Assembly: GCA_021234155.1 (NCBI GenBank)
Contig: JAJEKV010000034.1
Coordinates: forward strand, 5,930,028 to 5,994,027
Source of the DNA: Isoetes taiwanensis
Taxonomy: Eukaryota > Streptophyta > Lycopodiopsida > Isoetales > Isoetaceae
Length of the DNA stretch: 64,000 nt
Direction: 5' to 3'
Positions 43,476-54,759 of the stretch are shown in pieces. The notes under the pieces are model-generated. The model saw nothing but the letters and a program-made list of their open reading frames with translations, had not been told where the DNA came from and ran no database searches. Within the stretch, counting starts at the first letter, position 1, and the number at the start of each line of letters is the position of its first letter. The position numbers and the translations under genes are program-made.

Positions 43476-45937
43476 TGTTAGCCTAAAACCTGGAACTTTT
43501 AGTCTAACCTCAAAGGAAGTTTAAACAAAGTGGTTAGAACCTCCAGATCACTTAGGGTGATCAATCCTTGCCATATGAAACAAGAAAAGTCATTTTGAAG
43601 TGCTAGTTTTTTCAAAATCACTAGAGTCCCTGAAACTGAAAAAACTGTCAGAGCAAAATCTGACCTTGCAGACACACCTTGTGAGATTTTTGAGATCTGA
43701 TTGGTGATATAGATGATCAACAAGCAGAGGAAACTTGTGGTGAAGATTTGGCTTGATTTGGATAAGGGAAGGTCAAGAAAATCGAGGTCAAAGTCAGGTC
43801 AAAAAGTTGGCCAGTGCCAAAACAGAGAGCCAAAATTTGCAGATGGAGTCTGATGGGGAATTTTGAGTTGGGATTTGTGCAGGCAACTTCAAAATAGCCT
43901 CTAGATCACATGCATAAGGTTTAAATAGCAAAAAGATGTTTTAGTTTTTCTGTAAGTAGCCAAAGTCTCAAGAAAAGAACAAACTCTGTAACAGTTATGA
44001 AAAAAGTCTTTTTATTTGTTTTCTCTGAATGTATAAGTGTCTAGGATTTTTATGAGGATGAGATGCAACTACCTGAAGAGGATATAACTCTGAATAAAGA
44101 TTTTTGGCTTTGTTTTTTAGTTTTTAGCTTTAAAAGAACAATGCAGAATTACAAAAGATGAATGTACAATGATGACAATGATTTCTCAGGCAAAGACTAT
44201 GCATTATAACAATGGGATACAGAAAATTTGATAGTGTCCACAGGGGCATTACCAAAGCTTAAAAAATAGTAGTGCTTGAGAGCAAACTCATAGCTGTCTG
44301 AGCATTTCAAGAATTTCAAAACTACCAATGAAGCAATCTTGGAATGATTATTTGAGTTGCAATGGAAGAGCCTCAATGTTGAACAGGTCACACCGAGCCA
44401 GATCTTCAAGTTCGAGCAAGTAGAACAAAAATTTGAGCAGAGTAGAGCAAGATAATGTCAAAAATATTCAGTGCGCCAAAATCACAGAGGTATATCTCTG
44501 AGGGACGTGTTGATTTGATCTGTGTTGCTGGCTTATGAACCGTTCTTCCCACAAACTAGCTCGGCCGAGTGATTCAAGGCCAAATTTGAGCAATTTCTCC
44601 CGGATCAAGTGCCACAGAGGATCCCCAAGGTCTCGGAAAAGGTTTAGGATATAATTTCGGGTGAAAATTGGCGGGCTTCAATCAGATTTAGGCACGAGTT
44701 GGCCGGATTTAGCAGCTTCCCTTATTTTCTAGGGTTCGTCGAAAAATTTCAACCGTGTTATATCCCACAGGCCGAAAAGATTCTGGAAGCTCCTGTATAT
44801 AAGGAATAATGTTGACCCAGCTAATAACTTTGCGTGCCACGCAGAGGGGACAACCAGCCCGTGTCTGGCCCCCACGCCCTGCTGCCACGTGGAAATGAGA
44901 ATGAAAATGGGGGGGCGTGGAACGATGTAGAAATAGATAGGGTAGATAGGCTAGAATAGGTTTTTTATTTTTATGGCACGCATCCCAAGAATCCAAATTT
45001 GAAGGCCTTCCCAAGGGTTTTTCTCAAATTTTAAAAGACCAAATTAGCTCTTTTTTGCCAAGCTTTCCATCTAGAGAGATTTTAGGTCAAACTGAAACAT
45101 TTGAATTTTGGTCCCTTTTGACCCATGGTCAATGAATACTGCAACTTGGGGATGGTGAAAAAATCATGGAAAAAGATGGGGGAAAAGGTGCAAATAGACT
45201 ATAATAGGGTTCAAAAAGATGAAATGAGGGTGAGAATAGAGTTTTCTTGCCTTTTCCAGTTTTCAAGATCATTAGGGGGCAATTCTCAAATGAAGGAAGG
45301 ATCAATAAAAAATGGGTAGTGGAATGATGAGAAAAGGACCCAAAGGTGGAAAAATGGTGAAAGAAAGGTTTCATGAAGGCTCTTGGGACATAAAAAGGTG
45401 GATATAATGGGGAACAAAATGGGTGCTTCTGTAGCACTTGATTTCATCACATATTATTCTTAAAGCTCAAATCATACCTCATAGTGAAAATAAGTTTGCT
45501 CAAAAGCCTAAGGGTCTTCCAAACTTCTATAAGGGTCTTCCAAACTTCAAGGCTAGAATAAGAGCAAATTTCACTTCCAAGATGGCACTCTCATGTGTGT
45601 GACCTCAAAATTACTAATGCAGCTCAAGTAAGCTTCATAAGGTTGAACTTTGATGAAATGCCTTGTGGCTCCTTGATAAACTTGCTATAGCCTTTGCCTG
45701 GTCTTCAAATCAAAGGAAAAATGTTAAACAAATGGGAATGTGTCTAGAAAAGGTGCTTTACCTCAAGGAAAAGACTAGGCTATAAAAGGAGATCCCCAAT
45801 GTCTTCCAATCTTGGTCAAATGTCTTCCAAACTCTAATGGGATCACAATAGCCTGGAACTTTTCCTTAGAGGAAATATAGATGAAACACAAGTTTTGATA
45901 CATAGATGCTGGTTCATGTTGCCAAAAATGGGCAACA
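43476..45937 (-). repeat. Gypsy 3' LTR
   Basis: 2462 bp. Open frames inside it (for example 44709-45014) recur at the same place in the other LTR because the LTRs are copies. A TATA-like ttatatacagg on the minus strand lies near 44790-44800. Confidence 0.95.
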
Positions 45938-46529
45938 TCTCCTCAAAGGAAAGAATAGGCTGGTCCCCTCAGCCTAACAGATGTAAACTTAGACTGAGGA
46001 TCTTCAGATACTGGTGCAGGTGACAGAATGATGTAGAATGATGAAAGAGAGTGGTATGAGTATGAGATGAACTCTGCTATGATGGAAATGTGGTGCAGAG
46101 CATTGTAGGGAATGAGAATAAAAGAATAGAAGGCTGAAATGGTATGTAGGGCAACTTATAGGCAGATGGAAATGGAAGAGAAAAGAATGAACCTGCATAT
46201 GACAGTAAAATCAAAGTTAGCATGAGTGCCAAGCAAGATATGGAAAATTATATATGGATAGCACTCTAGAACTCCAATGAAGAAGCATGGTCTTATGAAG
46301 AATAAGCCAGTTTAAAAGACAGATGAAATGTTTTAACAAATGACCCTGTCATGACAACATAGAACTCATTAGTAGGTAATAATCAAAGTCTTATCTCCTG
46401 TGGCCACATCCCTGCAGCTAAAAAGAAACAAACACTATTAAACCTCAAAGGAAATATGTAAATCAAAAGAAATTTTAAAACCTCAACTTTAAAGCTATAA
46501 ACTAACCTATTCTAAGCTAGAACAAATGT
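45938..46529 (-). other. Gypsy 3' untranslated internal region and polypurine tract
   Basis: About 590 bp between the end of the integrase frame and the 3' LTR. No coding. Read on the minus strand it ends cctttgaggaga directly before the LTR, a plausible plus-strand primer. Confidence 0.65.
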
Positions 46530-48803
46530 CTATATAGAAGTGAATAGGCTTAAACAGGCATGCTGAGGCCAATATCTTTTAAGGTGTTGAATATTAATAG
46601 GGTTTGGCAACTCTAAACCTGTACCAAGATCTGTCAATCTATAAGATGAGCAGCCAGCCTCTTCTAAAATCTGATAAGGACCCTCCCAGGGGTTTTCAAA
46701 TTTGGAAAGCTTTCCTTCATCTGCAGCATTCCACTTCAAAACTAATTCCATAGGTGCAAACTTATCTTGTAGTTTGTGAGCAGCCCTGAAAGCTGCTGCA
46801 CTCTTAGCCTTCTTCAGCAAGTTGTAGTTCTCTGCAACAAACCTTTCTTCATCCAATTTTAACAGAACTTCATACCTGTGCTTCAAGGCTTCAGAAAACT
46901 CCAACTCAAGCTTGAGTGCCATCCTTAAAGAGGGTATCTCTAACTCGACTGGAATGACAACCTCTACTCCATATACTAAACTGAAAGGCGAGGCATTAGT
47001 GGCTGCTTTAGAGGTAATTCTATGAGCCCAAAGAGCATCATATAATTTCAAGTGCCAATCCCTTTGGTTTTGGCAAACTGTTTTCTGCAAAATACCCTTA
47101 AGCACTTTGTTAGTAGACTCAGCTTGGCCATTTCCTTGAGGATAATAGGCTGAGCTTTTCACATGCTTGATCTTGAGGCTTGAAACAAGAAAATTAATCA
47201 CCTCATTAATAAAAGTAGAGCCTCTATCAGTCAAAATTTTAAAGGGAATGCCAAACCTAGAGCAAATATTCTCGTGCAAAACTCTAGCAGTAGTATGGGC
47301 ATTTGCTTTCCTTAAGGGTGCTGCTTCTGACCACTTAGTGAATAGGTCTGTAGCTACAACAATGTATTCATGCTGGGCTGAGGATGGGGGATTGATAGGG
47401 CCAACATAGTCCAATCCCCAAACTTGAAATGGACCAGGGGAGACAATTCCTGTAAGAGGAGCAGGATGCAAGATTCTTTTGCCAAAGATCTGGCATTGAT
47501 GACAAGTCTTTATAACATCATAACAATCTTTAAATAAATGAGGCCAAAAGTAACCAGACCTCAATATTTTCTTGGCAGTTGTGTCTGCTGCAAAATGACC
47601 ACCACAAACACCTTTGTGATTTTCAGCACGTACCAGGGCAGCTTCATCTTCATCAACACACCTTAAGAGTACACCATCCCTGTTTACCTTGCACAAAATG
47701 TCACCAACCAAGGAGTAAGTCAAGCATTTTAACTTAAACTTGTAAGCTTGGCTTTTTGAAAATTCAGAAGGTATCTCTTGATACTGAAGGAATCTCCTAA
47801 TAGGTTGTTGCCAACCTTGGGCTTGTATATCTGACAAGTCCTGCTCATTTACAACAAGGTTAGTCATTTCTTCTTCTTGTACAACCTCCTCATGTTCAAA
47901 GTAGGCAGCAGGTAAGTATAAACTCGGGTTGTTCAATACATGAATGACCTTTACCTTTAGATCATAAGATTGGAGCCTACAAGCCCATCTATGAAGCTTG
48001 GGTTTTTCTAATTTCTTACCATACAAAAAAGGCATGGGGTTCTGCTGCATGTAGATAGTGGCTTGGGATTTTTGTAGAAGATGTCCCTGTCTTTCTATCA
48101 AAAAGATGAGGGCAGCAGCACTCCTTTCTACCTTAGCATACCTTTCTTCAGTTTGAGACCATTGTTTGCTTGCAAAAGCAATGGGGTGCCTATCCTGCAA
48201 AATGGCAACTCCAGCAGCCTTTTTAGTGATGGTTATATAAACTTTAAATGGTAATGAAAGGTCTGGAGTTTTTAAAAGTGTAGAATGGCAAATAGCCTCT
48301 ATGATCTGCAAAAAAGCTTTTTCACACTCATCAGTCCAAACAACAGGCCTATATTTACTTTCTCTTTTACTAAGTTGGCCTACTCTAGTCAATTTGGAGA
48401 TGGGACTAATAGGGTGAGAGAAATTAGGCACATATACCCTTAAGAAAGAGGTCATCCCCATGAATCCCTTGACCTCTTTAATTGTCCTGGGTGTTTGAAG
48501 CTTTTTTAAAGCTATGATCTTTTCTTCAGCTACCTGAAGGCCTTGAGCAGAAACTTCATGGCCTAGAAGCTGGCCTTTGGAGGCCAAAAAAATGCACTTC
48601 TTTGGATTTAGATTAACTCCAGTCTGTCTACACAATGTAAATACCCTTGTTAGCTCTGAAATATGAACATTTGTATCAGTTCCTAGGCATAAGTCATCAA
48701 GATAAACCCTGAATTGCTCAGGAGTCATGCTTGCAAAGACAGTATCCATAGCTCTCTGAAATGTAGCAGGGGCATTCATTAATCCAAAAGGCATCCTCTT
48801 CAT
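46530..48803 (-). pseudogene. Gypsy pol: RT palm, degenerate RNase H, integrase
   Basis: 757 codons continuing directly after the amber at 48816-48818. RT blocks MKRMPFGLMNAPATFQRAMD and FRVYLDDLCLGT (YLDD), thumb GFMGMTSFLRVYVPNFS. The RT-linked RNase H keeps its fold landmarks (HPIAFASKQWSQTEERYAKV, then HRWACRLQSYDLKV) but the four catalytic acids look replaced: YITIT for the first Asp, VERSAAAL for the Glu, YMQQNP for the second Asp, YLPAAYF for the last. Integrase has HKGVCGGH and CHQC for zinc, and D-D-E in LDYVGP, TDRGSTF and GQAESTN, then a C-terminal GPYQIL block. Long and clean after the stop. Confidence 0.92.
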
Positions 48804-49052
48804 TGCATAAGTTCCCTATGGAGTGATGAAGGATGTCTTTGGCTGATCCTCCTTTTTTATGCTAATCTGATTAAAACCAGAGAAACCATCCAAAAATGAG
48901 TACATAGACTTGCCAGCCACTGCATAAAGGATTTCTTCCAAAAAAGGCAAAGGGTAACAATCTTTAACAGTAGCTTTATTTAGATCTCTATAATCCACAC
49001 ATATTCTTAGAGAACCATTTTTTTTAGAATTGGAACAATGCAAGAAACCCAA
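48804..49052 (-). pseudogene. Gypsy pol: RT fingers, between frame change and amber
   Basis: Reads ILKKNGSLRICVDYRDLNKA, then CYPLPF, then YSFLDGFSGFNQISIKKED, ending FITP then TAG at 48816-48818 where Trp is usual (TPWGTY). YSFLDGFSGF carries the first RT catalytic Asp. This frame is -1 relative to the upstream gag frame and joins it at the T8 run 49018-49025 (A8 on the coding strand). Confidence 0.9.
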
Positions 49053-51796
49053 GAAGGGTTCACAATGTCAACTATCAAACCTGACTCCTGCATTTTGAAT
49101 AACTCCTGCTTGATAAGATCTAAAAGTGAGGAATTAATCCTTCTCAATCTCTGCATAACAGGTTTAGCACCTTCACACACTTTTATCTCAAACTCACAAA
49201 TGCTTCTATCAACCCCTTTCAACTCTGAATATTCCCATGCAAAAACATCCACCCAATCTTCAAAGTACTTAACCATTTTACCTTTGCAATCCTCGTCATA
49301 TAGATCTCCCATTTGCAAAGTTCTGGACATACCTCCCTTATGCACTTCAAGCTCTTTGTGTGATTCCTCTTGTGCTAGGTTGATGGTCAAGATAGGATGA
49401 AATTGAGAGAGCTCATCCTCATCTAGAACATCTTCCTTAATAGCTCCCTCAGATAGATGCTCTAAGAGTGTCTTCCTGCACAAAGAATCAGCCTCAAAGT
49501 TTTTGGACCTTGGAATATGATAAATCTCCCAACGATAAAAAAAAGTTAGCAATTCTCGAGCTTGTGTGTTCAGATCCTCCATATCTTGATGCTTTGTTTG
49601 GTATTCTCCCAAAATCTGCTTGCAAACGAGTTGTGAGTCTCCATAGATAACAATATAAGAAATATTCATGAACCTTGCTTCCTGTAGGCCCGCAATGAGG
49701 GCCCTATACTCTGCTGTATTAGAAGAAATATTAGGATGAATTCTCCCTATCTTAGTCATCAGCTTGAGATCTGCATCCTTTAGAATAGCAACAGAAGAAG
49801 CAATCCCTAATTTTTTAGACATACCTCCATCAAACCAAAGGTAGGCCTTGTTTTCCTTTGGATCAGAGAACTCTACTTGAGCAAAGTTGATAACTTCCTC
49901 ACTCATATCAACATCTAATCCTAAACTGTAAACTCCTAGCTCCTCTTCCTGCAATATATCCACATCTATGAACCTAATGTTAGCAGAAGGGTTAGTTTTG
50001 TTTACCAGTTTAATGGAAGTTGCTCCATTTGAAATAGTGCAAATGCCTTCAGACCATATAGGCCTAGCATCTACTGTTTTCATCCACCTTCTTCCCAATA
50101 ATAAATCATAGATGTTAGCATGATTAACATTCTCAAAATCAACAACCACAAATGTAGCTAAGACAATGATTCCTCCTGTATTAACAGATACATTCCTCAC
50201 CACTCCCTTTGGTACTACCTTAGCATTGGAGAAGGATTTTAGAACAATAGAAGTGTTGTCTTCTACCTTGAGATTCAGTGTTTTCATAACATGATAAGGC
50301 ATGACATTTAGAGAAGAACCTCCATCCAGCAAAACCTTATCTAAATGGGAGGTATCTATAGTAGCACTACAAGTGAAAGCACCTGGATCTTCAGTATGCT
50401 CAGGTAAGGCTATAGAAATATTGTTGCAAGTCTCTGCAGCAATTTCTTCAACATTTTGGGTATTCTTGATAAACTTTTCCCTGTATGATGGTGCAATCCT
50501 CAATAGAGTTAGTAAGTCTACAGTAACCTTGGAGTTTTTCATAAGCAATTCAAATTCATCAAGCTCAGAATCTTTCTGTTTATACCTTTGAACAGGGGGA
50601 GGAGCTATATCCTGAGGATTTGGCTGAAATGTTACCTTAGGAGCTGCAATTGGTGGACCAGAACTTGCAGATGTACCACGTGTTTGCACAACCATAACAT
50701 CTTGTTCTTCTTGCTCTTCTGCACAGGTCTCAATAAAACTAACATTTGACACCTGTTTACCTTTTTCTTGCTTTGCAAGGTAATTCTTGACACTGCAGAA
50801 CTTCTCCTCATGACCTATCTCTTTACAAAAAGAACAAACAGGACATTCTCTACCAAAATGGCCCCTTTTGTGGCATTTAGGACAAGATCTTGCAAAGCAA
50901 TTTTCAGCCTTATGATAGGGTTTACCACAATTTGTGCATTCAGGTATGGTAGAGCTAGAAGAAAGAGCATTATTACTATTTTTTAATTCCATGAGTTGTT
51001 TGGTAACTTCTATAAGAGCTTCAGAGACCTTACTTATCTCAGATTTCATTTCTAAAACCTGAGGGTCTAAATCCTCAGCTTTTGGTCTCTTCTTTTCCTT
51101 CTGAACTGCATACACAGGGACAGCATTAGCATAATGTAACTCCTGTTCAGTATTATGATGAGGAGGGTAGAATGGATCTCTGACTTCTTCATCAGGCAAA
51201 TAGCTTAGCATCTCTACTAAATCTACAGCCTTTACAAATGTCTTATGGATAGAATCTAGCTCACCAAACTTTTGAAGTTTTAATAACTTCCTATAGATCT
51301 TAGGCCTGGACATCAAACCTCTGATAAAGGAAGCAACCAAATGCAAAGTTGGGTGGGAAACCTGATTCCTTTTACACACCAGCAAATAAGAGTTAAATCT
51401 TTCCACATACTGTTTTACACTTTCACCAGATTTAATAGAAAAGGAGTTGAGCTCAAAAACAAGATCCTGGGGTGAAGTAATCTTACCAAACCTTGACAGA
51501 AATCTTTGTTCCAATTCATCCCAATTAGTGCCTATTGACAGTTCAAAATCTAACCAGGACCTGGCCTCATCACCTTTCATGCATTTGATAAACTCAGCAA
51601 ACCTGGTACCTTTCTTCTTTCCATGCTCCTCATAATATTCTTCAAAATTCTTCAAGAAGTGGTTAGCATTCATGGAAGAATCATAACAAGGGGAAGAAAC
51701 AGGTATAGTAAGCTCAAAATGATAAGGAGCTTGTGGAGGAGGAGGCAAAGCAGAAACATTTGTAACATTTGTTGTGGAACTGGTAGCCACTTTCAT
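49007..51796 (-). CDS. Gypsy Gag, protease and N-terminal RNase H polyprotein
   Basis: 929 codons, uninterrupted. Residues about 40-230 are the retrotransposon gag body (ARSWLDFELSIGTNWDELEQ, then SGESVKQYVERFNSYL). Three CCHC knuckles follow at about 285-335 (CTNCGKPYHKAENC, CPKCHKRGHFGREC, CSFCKEIGHEEKFC). The aspartic protease has D491 in LLDGGSSLNVMP. Then an RNase H fold at about 650-775 with all four acids: D656 (WFDGG), E696 (TAEYRAL), D720 (YGDSQLV) and D770 (EADSLCR). It ends in the start of RT (SCIVPILKK) and stops after MVL. It is placed upstream of RT, unlike the usual extra RNase H of Tat elements. The intact frame suggests it could still be translated. Confidence 0.92.
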   Translation of the reverse strand: MKVATSSTTNVTNVSALPPPPQAPYHFELTIPVSSPCYDSSMNANHFLKNFEEYYEEHGKKKGTRFAEFIKCMKGDEARSWLDFELSIGTNWDELEQRFLSRFGKITSPQDLVFELNSFSIKSGESVKQYVERFNSYLLVCKRNQVSHPTLHLVASFIRGLMSRPKIYRKLLKLQKFGELDSIHKTFVKAVDLVEMLSYLPDEEVRDPFYPPHHNTEQELHYANAVPVYAVQKEKKRPKAEDLDPQVLEMKSEISKVSEALIEVTKQLMELKNSNNALSSSSTIPECTNCGKPYHKAENCFARSCPKCHKRGHFGRECPVCSFCKEIGHEEKFCSVKNYLAKQEKGKQVSNVSFIETCAEEQEEQDVMVVQTRGTSASSGPPIAAPKVTFQPNPQDIAPPPVQRYKQKDSELDEFELLMKNSKVTVDLLTLLRIAPSYREKFIKNTQNVEEIAAETCNNISIALPEHTEDPGAFTCSATIDTSHLDKVLLDGGSSLNVMPYHVMKTLNLKVEDNTSIVLKSFSNAKVVPKGVVRNVSVNTGGIIVLATFVVVDFENVNHANIYDLLLGRRWMKTVDARPIWSEGICTISNGATSIKLVNKTNPSANIRFIDVDILQEEELGVYSLGLDVDMSEEVINFAQVEFSDPKENKAYLWFDGGMSKKLGIASSVAILKDADLKLMTKIGRIHPNISSNTAEYRALIAGLQEARFMNISYIVIYGDSQLVCKQILGEYQTKHQDMEDLNTQARELLTFFYRWEIYHIPRSKNFEADSLCRKTLLEHLSEGAIKEDVLDEDELSQFHPILTINLAQEESHKELEVHKGGMSRTLQMGDLYDEDCKGKMVKYFEDWVDVFAWEYSELKGVDRSICEFEIKVCEGAKPVMQRLRRINSSLLDLIKQELFKMQESGLIVDIVNPSWVSCIVPILKKMVL
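49018..49025 (-). other. Possible -1 frameshift site (A8)
   Basis: Coding strand reads CTA AAA AAA ATG. The in-frame heptamer A AAA AAA is a classic slippery sequence. A -1 shift here gives AAT GGT TCT and enters the RT frame exactly (KKNGSLR). It could as easily be a one-base loss in a homopolymer, or a sequencing error. Confidence 0.4.
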
Positions 51797-51915
51797 GCTT
51801 ACCCCTTACTAGATCTGGTTGACCTGTTACCTCAGGTTGTTCAGCAGGCTCAGCAGTCTTTCTTGGTGCCATGGAGTTCAACTTCCAGGTGAAAATCTCG
51901 GTAGAACCTCCAAAA
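51797..51915 (-). other. Gypsy leader and primer binding site
   Basis: The coding strand right after the 5' LTR reads ttttggaggttctaccgaga. tggaggttctaccgag begins with TGG, as needed to pair with a tRNA 3' end. Which tRNA is not certain. Confidence 0.45.
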
Positions 51916-54379
51916 TGTTAGCCTAAAACCTGGAACTTTTAGTCTAACCTCAAAGGAAGTTTAAACAAAGTGGTTAGAACCTCCAGATCACTTAGGGTGA
52001 TCAATCCTTGCCATATGAAACAAGAAAAGTCATTTTGAAGTGCTAGTTTTTTCAAAATCACTAGAGTCCCTGAAACTGAAAAAACTGTCAGAGCAAAATC
52101 TGACCTTGCAGACACATCTTGTGAGATTTTTGAGATCTGATTGGTGATATAGAGAGGAAACTTGTGGTGAAGATTTGGCTTGATTTGGATAAGGGAAGGT
52201 CAAGAAAATCGAGGTCAAAGTCAGGTCAAAAAGTTGGCCAGTGCCAAAACAGAGAGCCAAAATTTGCAGATGGAGTCTGATGGGGAATTTTGAGTTGGGA
52301 TTTATGCAGGCAAATTCAAAATAGCCTCTAGATCACGTGCATAAGGTTTAAATAGCAAAAAGATGTTTTAGTTTTTATGTAAGTAGCCAAAGTCTCAAGA
52401 AAAGAAGAAACTCTGTAACAGTTATGAAAAAAGTCTTTTTATTTGTTTTCTCTGAATGTATAAGTGTCTAGGATTTTTATGAGGATGAGATGCAACTACC
52501 TGAAGAGGATATAACTCTGAATAAAGATTTTTGGCTTTGTTTTTTAGTTTTTAGCTTTAAAAGAACAATGCAGAATTACAAATTAAAGATGAATGTACAA
52601 TGATGACAATGATTTCTCAGGCAAAGACTATGCATTATAACAATGGGATACAGAAAATTTGATAGTGTCCACAGGGGCATTACCAAAGCTTAAAAAATAG
52701 TAGTGCTTGAGAGCAAACTCATGGCTGTCTGAGCATTTCAAGAATTTCAAAACTACCAATGAAGCAATCTTGGAATGATTATTTGAGTTGCAATGGAAGA
52801 ACCTCAATGTTGAACAGGTCACACCGAGCCAGATCTTCAAGTTCGAGCAAGTAGAACAAAAATTTGAGCAGAGTAGAGCAAGATAATGTCAAAAATATTC
52901 AGTGCGCCAAAATCACAGAGGTATATCTCTGAGGGACGTGTTGATTTGATCTGTGTTGCTGGCTTATGAACCGTTCTTCTCACAAACTAGCTCGGCCGAG
53001 TGATTCAAGGCCAAATTTGAGCAATTTCTCCCGGATCAAGTGCCACAGAGGATCCCCAAGGTCTCGGAAAAGGTTTAGGATATAATTTCGGGTGAAAATT
53101 GGCGGGCTTCAATCAGATTTAGGCACGAGTTGGCCGGATTTAGCAGCTTCCCTTATTTTCTAGGGTTCGTCGAAAAATTTCAACCGTGATATATCCCACA
53201 GGCCGAAAAGATTCTGGAAGCTCCTGTATATAAGGAATAATGTTGACCCAAATTAATAACTTTTGCGTGCCACGCAGAGGGGACAACCACCAGAGACCGC
53301 CCCCACTGGCCGCCGCGCGTGGAAATGAGAATGAAAATGGGGGTGACGTGGAACGATGTAGAAATAGATAGGGTAGATAGGCTAGAATAGGTTTTTTATT
53401 TTTATGGCACGCATCCCAAGAATCCAAATTTGAAGGCCTTCCCAAGGGTTTTTCTCAAATTTTAAAAGACCAAATTAGCTCTTTTTTGCCAAGCTTTCCA
53501 TCTAGAGAGATTTTAGGTCAAACTGAAACATTTGAATTTTGGTCCCTTTTGACCCATGGTCAATGAATACTGCAACTTGGGGATGGTGAAAAAATCATGG
53601 AAAAAGATGGGGGAAAAGGTGCAAATAGACTATAATAGGGTTCAGAAAGATGAAATGAGGGTGAGAATAGAGTTTTCTTGCCTTTTCCAGTTTTCAAGAT
53701 CATTAGGGGGCAATTCTCAAATGAAGGAAGGATCAATAAAAAATGGGTAGTGGAATGCTGAGAAAAGGACTCAAAGGTGGAAAAATGGTGAAAGAAAGGT
53801 TTCATGAAGGCTCTTGGGACATAAAAAGGTGGATATAAGATGAATGGAATGGGGAACAAAATGGGTTCCTCTGTAGCACTTGATTTCATCACATATTATT
53901 CTTAAAGCTCAAATCATACCTCATAGTGAAAATAAGTTTGCTCAAAAGCCTAAGGGTCTTCCAAACTTCTATAAGGGTCTTCCAAACTTCAAGGCTAGAA
54001 TAAGAGCAAATTTCACTTCCAAGATGGCACTCTCATGTGTGTGACCTCAAAATTACTAATGCAGCTCAAGTAAGCTTCATAAGGTTGAACTTTGATGAAA
54101 TGCCTTGTGGCTCCTTGATAAACTTGCTATAGCCTTTGCCTGGTCTTCAAATCAAAGGAAAAATGTTAAACAAATGGGAATGTGTCTAGAAAAGGTGCTT
54201 TACCTCAAGGAAAAGACTAGGCTATAAAAGGAGATCCCCAATGTCTTCCAATCTTGGTCAAATGTCTTCCAAACTCTAATGGGATCACAATAGCCTGGAA
54301 CTTTTCCTTAGAGGAAATATAGATGAAACACAAGTTTTGATACATAGATGCTGGTTCATGTTGCCAAAAATGGGCAACA
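51916..54379 (-). repeat. Gypsy 5' LTR
   Basis: 2464 bp, near-identical to 43476-45937 except for scattered changes, a few short indels (for example near 52153 and 53838) and one strongly divergent GC-rich patch at about 53295-53320. Confidence 0.95.
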
Positions 54380-54525
54380 GATTGGTCTACCTTTACCTTC
54401 TGAATTAATCCAAGATTTGATTTTCTCGGAGTTTGGAGCATGTGGGAGAATCAATCCAGTGCCATGAGCTTAGGATTCAAACTGATGTATGCGCAGCAGT
54501 GATGCTCTATTCTACAAAAAGAAGA
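54380..54525 (+). other. Pre-insertion host sequence
   Basis: Right flank of the gypsy element. Joined to the left flank it reads tttcttttcgtcgcag then gattggtctacc, an acceptor-like site followed by a coding-looking stretch (IGLPLPSELIQDLIFSEFGA). I cannot name it. It ends at the pentanucleotide repeat. Confidence 0.35.
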
Positions 54526-54723
54526 TCTTATCTTATCTTATCTTATCTTATCTTATCTTATCTTATCTTATCTTATCTTATCTTATCTTATCTTATCTTA
54601 TCGTATCGTATCGTATCGTATCGTATCTTATCTTATCTTATCTTATCTTATCTTATCTTATCTTATCTTATCTTATCTTATCTTATCTTATCTTATCTTA
54701 TCTTATCTTATCTTATCTTATCT

Positions 54724-54753
<30 letters not shown>
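54526..54753. repeat. (tctta)n microsatellite with a (tcgta) block
   Basis: About 45 copies of a 5-bp unit over 228 bp. Five consecutive units near 54601-54625 read tcgta instead of tctta. The 5-bp period with no stops makes long YLILS open frames, which are artefacts. It may be the expanded tail of a LINE, as other family tails are microsatellites. Confidence 0.95.
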
Positions 54754-54754
<1 letters not shown>

Positions 54755-54759
54755 GGTAA

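Larger units (their letters stand above)
43476..54379 (-). mobile_element. Ty3/gypsy LTR retrotransposon with extra RNase H
   Basis: A 10.9-kb element on the minus strand. LTRs at 43476-45937 and 51916-54379 begin tgttagcc and end gggcaaca (plus-strand reading). The host pentamer gattg lies on both sides (43471-43475 and 54380-54384). LTRs differ by a few dozen changes in 2.46 kb, so it is young. The internal order gag, zinc knuckles, protease, RNase H, RT, degenerate RNase H, integrase is gypsy-like with an added domain. DGGSS protease and the extra RNase H recall the Tat/Ogre group, where such a domain is known, though usually after RT. One frame change and one stop codon interrupt pol. Confidence 0.95.

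Noticed and set aside
44709-45014. Open frame of 101 codons conserved at two places (also 53140-53445)
   Set aside because: Both lie in the two LTRs of one young element. The conservation reflects copying, and a divergent patch changes the protein without constraint.
54433-54759. Long open frames with YLILS repeats
   Set aside because: They arise from the 5-bp microsatellite, which has no stop codon in these frames.
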